Below are positions 58,761-64,000 of a stretch of 64,000 nucleotides of DNA, one piece after another (positions within the stretch are counted from its first letter, which is position 1; each line of letters begins with the position of its first letter). This DNA is from Clostridium carboxidivorans P7 (GTDB taxonomy: Bacteria; Bacillota; Clostridia; Clostridiales; Clostridiaceae): assembly GCF_001038625.1 (NCBI RefSeq), contig NZ_CP011803.1:2728001-2792000 (forward strand). The letters are read 5' to 3'. The notes beneath the pieces are model-generated. The model saw only the letters and a program-made list of their open reading frames with translations, ran no database searches and was not told where the DNA came from. The position numbers and the translations under genes were made by a program.

Positions 58761-60836
58761 CTAATTATGTTGTGCATAAGCATTTTGTGATATATTTTCA
58801 TTAATCATTAACTTTTTTATCCTATTCTTATACTCATACATACGGTTATCTGCAATTTTTATCAGTTCATTAATTTCCACCCCTTCTCTGGGAAAGTTAA
58901 CAATGCCATAACTATAACTGCAAATAATTTTGTTTTTGCCAAAATTTATTGGATTATTTTTAAAGTGTTCAATTAATTCTTCAAATTTATCAATTAAATT
59001 TTCCAAATTTAAATTAAAGAAAACTCCAACAAATTCATCTCCTCCAAATCTTCCTATAATATCTGAAGCATCAGCTAATCCACTCAATACTTTTGAGAAT
59101 GTTTTAATTAATTCATCTCCAGCTAAATGGCCATAACTATCGTTAACAAATTTTAGTTCATTTAAATCAAAAACCACTAAAAAAAATTCTTTTTTATTTA
59201 TATTATCATTGTAAATATTATCATAAAGTAATTGTTCAAAATAGCTTCTATTATATACATTAGTTAACTTATCATATCTGGATAGATATACAGTTTTTTC
59301 ATAAAGTTTATGCTTTGTAACTGCAATAGAAATCTGACTTGCCATATATTCCATTAATTCCAAGTATCCTTCATCAAATATATTGTTATATGTACTGTCA
59401 ATGTTTAAAAAACCATATAACTCATTATCTATAATAATAGGTGCCCTAATTACAGATTTTATTTTTTTTCCTTCTGCTGTATCTAGCATAACTACATTTT
59501 TCATTTTATCCACATCGTTGTAAATAATTGCTTTATTTGTACTTTTCTCACTATCACTCCATTCGAAACGTTCTTTAAAGTTAACTACAAATTTTTTAAT
59601 ATCTTCTGAATTATAACCTCTAGCTGCAACTATTTTTAAATTTTCATCCTTATCCAAAAGTACTATTGAACCATTTCTCTTCCCATCAATACAATTGATA
59701 ACCTTATCTAATATTAATTGAAGTAAATCATTAATATCTGATATTTCATTAATGGAATACCCAATATCAAGCATAACTTCTTTTAACTTTAATAACTTAT
59801 TTATTCTCTCTATATTCCTGTTTTGCTCTGTAACATCCATAAAAACAAGTATTTTGCCAATGATTTCACCAGTATTTTCATATATATTATTAATATTAAT
59901 CTTGTAGTATATTAAGCGATCTTTATCCTTTGCTGTTATTAAACTTTCATTGCTAGAACCATCATTTACTGCTTTTAGTAATGTCCTATGGTCTTTTAAT
60001 ACTTCATCAATTTTTTTGTTGCCTGCTTCTACATATTTCAATTCTGAAATAATATTTTTTGATGCATTATTAAAGTTAACTATATTATTTTGAGAATCTA
60101 ATATTATAACTCCATCCAGCATATTAGAAAAAACTTTCTCCAGTGCAATTGGTGTAAGTTTTAAAAATCTAAATCTTAATACAGCAAAACTATACATTAG
60201 TGCTGAAATACAAAGTGCAAGTGGAGCCAAATCCACATCCAAGCGCAGCAATCCAAAAATGTAAATAAAATCTGAAATCCATGGAATTATCCAGGCTACT
60301 ATTAAAAGTAATATCTGTTTTTTTATGATTGTCACTGCTTTTAAATAAGCCCTTATAAAAATTATCAATCCTATAACCATTAGTACATAATTATATACTG
60401 TATGTACCCAATACCATGGGCCATGTATTACTTCTAAAATTGGAAAAATTCCTTGGTCATTAATATACATTTTTTTATAAAATAAATGATGAAAATCATT
60501 TGTATAATTAACTAATAATACAATAGTAGGAATAACATATAATAGCATTAGAGTTCTTTTTTTAATTTTATCTATGAAACCAGTAAAATTAAGTGCAAAC
60601 ATCAACCATAATGCACCTAGAAAAGCTCCTCCTAAATATTCTACTTTAACCCAAAACTTTACCCATTCAATGCTTGTACATAATATTTCAAATGCATATC
60701 CAGATGCATAAATTGATACAGGAATCAAAGATATAGCAACATATTTCTTATCACTTTTCCATGCAAAATACCCTACAAAAAACAATACTAGCGCAGATAC
60801 TAATAACATAAAGCTTAAAAGATTGTTTATCTTCAA
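58761..60836 (-). CDS. Membrane-anchored diguanylate cyclase (7TM-PAS-GAF-GGDEF)
   Basis: A 691-residue protein: seven N-terminal helices (7TM histidine-kinase-type sensor, about 5-215), PAS (about 225-340), GAF (about 355-510) and GGDEF (about 525-680). The catalytic GRFGGDEFVGVFF is intact. The inhibitory RxxD site five residues before GGDEF reads DASD, so feedback inhibition is probably absent. A TTG at 60836 lies 8 bases after GAGG; an upstream TTG (60854) overlaps the ribosome site. It has its own promoter and makes c-di-GMP in response to a membrane signal. Confidence 0.92.
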   Translation of the reverse strand: MKINNLLSFMLLVSALVLFFVGYFAWKSDKKYVAISLIPVSIYASGYAFEILCTSIEWVKFWVKVEYLGGAFLGALWLMFALNFTGFIDKIKKRTLMLLYVIPTIVLLVNYTNDFHHLFYKKMYINDQGIFPILEVIHGPWYWVHTVYNYVLMVIGLIIFIRAYLKAVTIIKKQILLLIVAWIIPWISDFIYIFGLLRLDVDLAPLALCISALMYSFAVLRFRFLKLTPIALEKVFSNMLDGVIILDSQNNIVNFNNASKNIISELKYVEAGNKKIDEVLKDHRTLLKAVNDGSSNESLITAKDKDRLIYYKININNIYENTGEIIGKILVFMDVTEQNRNIERINKLLKLKEVMLDIGYSINEISDINDLLQLILDKVINCIDGKRNGSIVLLDKDENLKIVAARGYNSEDIKKFVVNFKERFEWSDSEKSTNKAIIYNDVDKMKNVVMLDTAEGKKIKSVIRAPIIIDNELYGFLNIDSTYNNIFDEGYLELMEYMASQISIAVTKHKLYEKTVYLSRYDKLTNVYNRSYFEQLLYDNIYNDNINKKEFFLVVFDLNELKFVNDSYGHLAGDELIKTFSKVLSGLADASDIIGRFGGDEFVGVFFNLNLENLIDKFEELIEHFKNNPINFGKNKIICSYSYGIVNFPREGVEINELIKIADNRMYEYKNRIKKLMINENISQNAYAQHN

Positions 60837-60908
60837 AGAACTCACCTCGTACAACCATTATACTAAATATTTATTACAAAGCTATAGAACTTTTTTATAG
60901 TTATAAAA

Positions 60909-60939
60909 AAATTCTCCAAAGAAACTTCTTGGAGAATTT
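60909..60939 (-). terminator. Terminator of the DJ-1/PfpI gene
   Basis: AAATTCTCCAA (60909-60919) pairs with TTGGAGAATTT (60929-60939), 8 bases past the stop of the gene at 60947, with T-rich sequence on the minus strand. Confidence 0.8.
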
Positions 60940-60946
60940 ATTATAC

Positions 60947-61465
60947 CTACCTATTCAAAACTTCAATATATTTTTTCATATATAAAGGTAAATCCATTGG
61001 GCGTCTGCTGGAAACAAGATTCTTGTCTACAACTACAGCTTCATCAATCCAGGTTGCACCTGCATTTTCCATATCATCCTTTATTCCTGGAGTGCTTGTA
61101 ACCTTTTTTCCTTTTAAAATCTTTGCTGAAATTGCTACCCATCCAGCATGACATATTTGTCCTACTACCTTGTTTTCATCATTCATTTTTCTTACTATGT
61201 CTATAACTTCTGGAAATCTTCTTAGTTTATCTGGAGCCCATCCTCCTGGTATTAAAATACCGTCAAATTCTTCTACATTTATTTCTGAAAAAGCACAATC
61301 TGAGTGTGCAGGAACTCCATACTTACCAATATATGTTTCACCAGCTTTTTCACCAGCTACAATTACTTCTACTCCTTCTTCCTTAAGCCTTAAAATAGGA
61401 TACCAAAATTCTAAATCCTCAAAATCACTGTGAATAAGACTTAAAACTTTTTTATTATTTTTCAT
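60947..61465 (-). CDS. DJ-1/PfpI-family glutamine amidotransferase-like protein
   Basis: A 172-residue class I GAT-like domain: VLSLIHSDFEDLEFWYP, ILIPGGWAPDKLRRFP and the nucleophile elbow VGQICHAGWVAIS (Cys near 105), which puts it with PfpI/YhbO proteins, linked to protein deglycation and stress response. AGGAGG precedes the ATG. It is downstream of the Bce-type kinase gene on the same strand and may be in that transcript (48 bases gap). Its reaction is inferred from family. Confidence 0.9.
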   Translation of the reverse strand: MKNNKKVLSLIHSDFEDLEFWYPILRLKEEGVEVIVAGEKAGETYIGKYGVPAHSDCAFSEINVEEFDGILIPGGWAPDKLRRFPEVIDIVRKMNDENKVVGQICHAGWVAISAKILKGKKVTSTPGIKDDMENAGATWIDEAVVVDKNLVSSRRPMDLPLYMKKYIEVLNR

Positions 61466-61513
61466 GTTAATTCCTCCTCTTAAAATTAGTATTTATCCTT
61501 AATAAATATATTA

Positions 61514-62533
61514 TCAATCACATGTAAAAGTTGTCATACTTGACATAGGAAACACTAATGTAACTTTAGTTCCTTTATTAACCTCAGAATCAATGTTAAT
61601 TTTCAATCCTAATTTTGAACAAAGCTTTTTACACAAATACAAACCCATTCCTGTGCTTTTACTAAATCTTCTTCCATTATCACCAGTAAAGCCTTTTTCA
61701 AAAACTCTACTTACATCTTTATCTATTATACCTACTCCATTATCCTCTATAATTAACATCACTGAGTTAGCTTTTTTGACTGAAGATATACTTATTATTG
61801 GTTCTTTATTACTTGAATACTTTATAGAATTTCCGATTATCTGATTAATAATAAATTCAGTCCATTTTTCATCAGTATATACACTTTCATTAATGTCTTT
61901 TATATCTAATTTTATCTTCTTATGAATAAAATCTCTATAATTTCTTTTGATTACCTTCCTCACTGTGTTATCAAGGTTAATCTGTTTTATAATATAGTCT
62001 TTATGAGCATCATTACTTCGTGAATAATAAAGCACCTGTTCTACAAATCCCTCAATTCTATCCATCTGAAAGTCTATTTTATTAGTCACTTCATTTTTAT
62101 TATTTTCAATTATCAACTTTGTAGAAGCTATTGGTGTTTTAATTTCATGTACCCAGGTCTCTATGTATTCTCTATAATCTTCTTGTGTATCTTTATAATA
62201 TTTTACATTCTCATGCATATCTCTGCTTATTTCTTTAAGTATACAATTAAGTTTTTCACCTTGCAAAAAATTTGCTTCTTTTATCATCTCTGGAAGTAAA
62301 TATTTCTTGTCCAATTTTTCTAATATGCTATCAATCTCATCATAATAATTTTTATATTTTATAAATTCTAAAGCCATATATGAAACTAATGAAAAAAAAC
62401 ATATACAAAAGACAAATACAATTATAATGAATTTAACATTAATAGCCAGCATTATAGCTGCAAGTATAATAAACATCAGTATATTACATGATATTATAAC
62501 AATTTTATCTTTAATAAATTCACCTATACTCAT
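61514..62533 (-). CDS. Intramembrane-sensing histidine kinase (BceS type)
   Basis: A 339-residue kinase with two closely spaced transmembrane helices (about 10-30 and 35-57) and almost no external loop. HisKA-like helix with YIETWVHEIKTPIAST (phospho-His near 128), then HATPase_c (IIGNSIKYSSN, DNGVGIIDKDVSRVFEKGF, STGMGLYLCKKL). The short N-terminus is typical of BceS kinases that sense antimicrobial peptides through a partner ABC transporter. The start overlaps the regulator's stop by 4 bases. The transporter permease gene lies upstream at 63280. Confidence 0.92.
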   Translation of the reverse strand: MSIGEFIKDKIVIISCNILMFIILAAIMLAINVKFIIIVFVFCICFFSLVSYMALEFIKYKNYYDEIDSILEKLDKKYLLPEMIKEANFLQGEKLNCILKEISRDMHENVKYYKDTQEDYREYIETWVHEIKTPIASTKLIIENNKNEVTNKIDFQMDRIEGFVEQVLYYSRSNDAHKDYIIKQINLDNTVRKVIKRNYRDFIHKKIKLDIKDINESVYTDEKWTEFIINQIIGNSIKYSSNKEPIISISSVKKANSVMLIIEDNGVGIIDKDVSRVFEKGFTGDNGRRFSKSTGMGLYLCKKLCSKLGLKINIDSEVNKGTKVTLVFPMSSMTTFTCD

Positions 62534-63201
62534 GGCATTATATACCCTAACCCTCTTCTTGTTTCTATTGGATTTTCTATTCCTATTTCCTCAAGTTTTT
62601 TTCTTAATCTATTAATATTAACAGTTAAGGTGCTGTCATCTACAAAATAGTCTGCTTTCCACAAGTATTCCATAAGTGAATCTCTTTTTACTATATTTCC
62701 TTTATTATTAATTAAATATGAGAGTATTTTAACTTCATTTTTGGTTAGCTCTAGAGACTTGTCTTTATAATTAACCGCTGCATTTGAAAGATTTAAATTG
62801 AAATCTTTATAACTTAATACATTATTATTTTTTAAATTACCATAGGTCCTTTTTAATAAATTTGTTATTCTTGCTAGTAATATGTCTGTATTATAAGGCT
62901 TGGTTATAAAATCATCTGCCCCTAAATTCATACTCATTAACTCATCTACTTCGCTGTCTCTGCTTGTAACTATTATAATTGGAATATCTGAAGTTTTACG
63001 TAGTTCCCTGCATATATAATAGCCATCATACAAAGGAAGGTTAATATCCAATAATATAAGACTTGCATTCTCATTTTCAACATATTGTATTATATCATTA
63101 AAATCTACTGGTGTTTTTACCTCATACCCATATTTCATTAAAAAGTTTTGCAATTCTTCTCTTATAACCTCATCATCTTCAATAATAATAATTTTCTTCA
63201 T
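62530..63201 (-). CDS. OmpR-family response regulator (BceR type)
   Basis: A 223-residue regulator: receiver domain (IIIIEDDEVIRE, LILLDINLPLYDGY, IVTSRDSEVDE, ITKPYNTDILLARI) and winged-helix output ending RRGLGYIM. It is paired with the kinase that overlaps its 3' end. In Bce modules it activates the ABC transporter operon on exposure to peptide antibiotics; a permease gene precedes it here. AGGGGG lies before the ATG. Confidence 0.94.
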   Translation of the reverse strand: MKKIIIIEDDEVIREELQNFLMKYGYEVKTPVDFNDIIQYVENENASLILLDINLPLYDGYYICRELRKTSDIPIIIVTSRDSEVDELMSMNLGADDFITKPYNTDILLARITNLLKRTYGNLKNNNVLSYKDFNLNLSNAAVNYKDKSLELTKNEVKILSYLINNKGNIVKRDSLMEYLWKADYFVDDSTLTVNINRLRKKLEEIGIENPIETRRGLGYIMP

Positions 63202-63279
63202 TCTATTCCCCCTGTGATAAATATAAGGCCATTAAACTTTGAAAAACAAAATTTAATAACCTTATTAACTATTATAAAA

Positions 63280-64000
63280 CTAAATATTATTTTTTACTAT
63301 ATTTTTATATCCTGTATATGTTGTACAGAAATATCCTGCATAAACTACAATAAATAATAAAGCTGTTATTAGCGCTGAAAATCTAATATCTGTTTGGTTA
63401 AACTTACTTAACTCATCATTAACTACTGTAATACCAATAATTGAATGTATTAATGCAATCATCACTGGAAGGCTGAAATATATCAAGGTTTGGATAAATA
63501 TTGTCTTATCTATCATTTTTTTGTTTGCACCAATTCTCTTTAAAGCTTTATATCTTTCTATACTATCACTGGCTTCTGACAATTGTTGAAGAGCAAGCAC
63601 TGCCATGCTGGTTATTAAGAATATTATTCCTAAATATATTCCAATAAATAATACTGCTGTTGTTCCACTCTTGCTTCTAGAATAAATATCATCCTTTGAA
63701 TAAGCATCCATATTTGAAATACTTAAGTCTTTATACTTATGCTTTAATAAATTCTCATGTATTTCACTATATTTTTTATTATTTTGTTTCCTATTTTTAT
63801 CTGAATACATCACATTAAGTATAGACCTATAAATTTTATTGGGCTTAGGTAAAAATTCATCATCTATAACTATTGTTAAGTAAGTATCCTGCATAGTATA
63901 ATCTGCAAGATTTTCATCTATTATTTCATCATTTTTTACTGAATACTCTTTTCCTTTGATATTGACTTTCTTACTACTTTTAAATTTTTCATCAATTAAC
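63280..64000 (-). CDS. ABC transporter permease, FtsX/BceB type (3' part, runs off the window)
   Basis: The frame is open from base 64000 to the stop at 63280, so the N-terminal part is missing. Visible features are an extracytoplasmic domain (VNIKGKEYSVKNDE, TYLTIVIDDEFLP), then a FtsX-like region with three helices (TTAVLFIGIYLGIIFLITSM, TLIYFSLPVMIALIHSIIG, LITALLFIVVYAGYF) and the typical ALQQLSEASDSIERYKALKRIGANKKMI cytoplasmic coupling segment in between. It probably exports or removes antimicrobial peptides with an ATPase encoded beyond the window. It is followed by the BceR/BceS-type genes. Confidence 0.9.
   Translation of the reverse strand, partial: LIDEKFKSSKKVNIKGKEYSVKNDEIIDENLADYTMQDTYLTIVIDDEFLPKPNKIYRSILNVMYSDKNRKQNNKKYSEIHENLLKHKYKDLSISNMDAYSKDDIYSRSKSGTTAVLFIGIYLGIIFLITSMAVLALQQLSEASDSIERYKALKRIGANKKMIDKTIFIQTLIYFSLPVMIALIHSIIGITVVNDELSKFNQTDIRFSALITALLFIVVYAGYFCTTYTGYKNIVKNNI

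Overview
The window is AT-rich, densely packed DNA of a strictly anaerobic, low-GC Firmicute, most likely Clostridium sensu stricto. I base this on base composition, strong AAGGAG-type ribosome binding sites, ferredoxin-rich gene content, the clostridial families DUF134, C_GCAxxG_C_C and DUF1847, and a selenocysteine-type HesB gene. The species cannot be fixed from the sequence. No rRNA, tRNA, CRISPR array or complete insertion sequence was seen.

Layout. 1-7029: type I restriction-modification operon (hsdR, an AAA ATPase/nuclease-like gene, hsdM, partial hsdS). 7247-12280: a giant Ser/Thr kinase-ATPase-GAF-GGDEF signalling protein. 12435-16835: HxlR regulator, CcdA-TlpA fusion, a two-component system and a SHOCT protein. 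16937-18983: MarR-controlled MATE exporter. 19184-21703: RpiR regulator and GH4 glycosidase. 21892-23312: NifX-like protein, C_GCAxxG_C_C protein and first DUF134 regulator. 23636-33023: hexuronate catabolism (eda, MHS transporter, Zn-dehydrogenase, uxuA, uxuB, GntR, kdgK, LacI). 33203-34265: C_GCAxxG_C_C protein and polyferredoxin. 34416-38041: secreted DUF2680-like protein, second two-component system and a SHOCT protein. 38115-39599: second DUF134, a lone Fur dimerisation domain and Mrp. 39771-42653: Zn-type binding lipoprotein and a divergent permease pair. 42953-44743: NifX-like, DUF364 and DUF1847 proteins. 44978-48441: methyltransferase, ferredoxin, polyferredoxin remnant, DUF1634, TauE and ROK regulator. 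48843-51753: lgt and a LysR/YeiH pair. 52003-53655: two-gene SUF system. 53819-55363: split permease with PadR. 55724-56391: thioredoxin and a selenocysteine HesB-like gene. The remainder holds AraC, cupin, DUF2512, diguanylate cyclase and DJ-1 genes and a Bce-type two-component/ABC module.

How the genes work together. The hexuronate block forms a complete route from fructuronate through mannonate, KDG and KDPG to pyruvate plus glyceraldehyde 3-phosphate, with its own transporter and two regulators whose operators can be read. Scattered over 21.8-44.9 kb is an apparent metal/Fe-S regulon: six TTRRCATNTGYYAA-type palindromes sit on the -35 box, in the spacer or near the start site of four promoters. 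These serve two DUF134 regulators, two NifX-like proteins, Mrp, a lone Fur C-domain, DUF364 and DUF1847. A second candidate regulon is marked by tandem 8-bp ATATTAYR units upstream of the polyferredoxin, ferredoxin and HesB(Sec)-thioredoxin operons. A three-copy hairpin element lies only at tail-to-tail gene junctions.

The most novel-looking items are the selenocysteine HesB gene, which standard gene callers split at its TGA, the DUF134 operator set, the lone Fur domain, the ATAT-unit regulon and the interspersed junction element.
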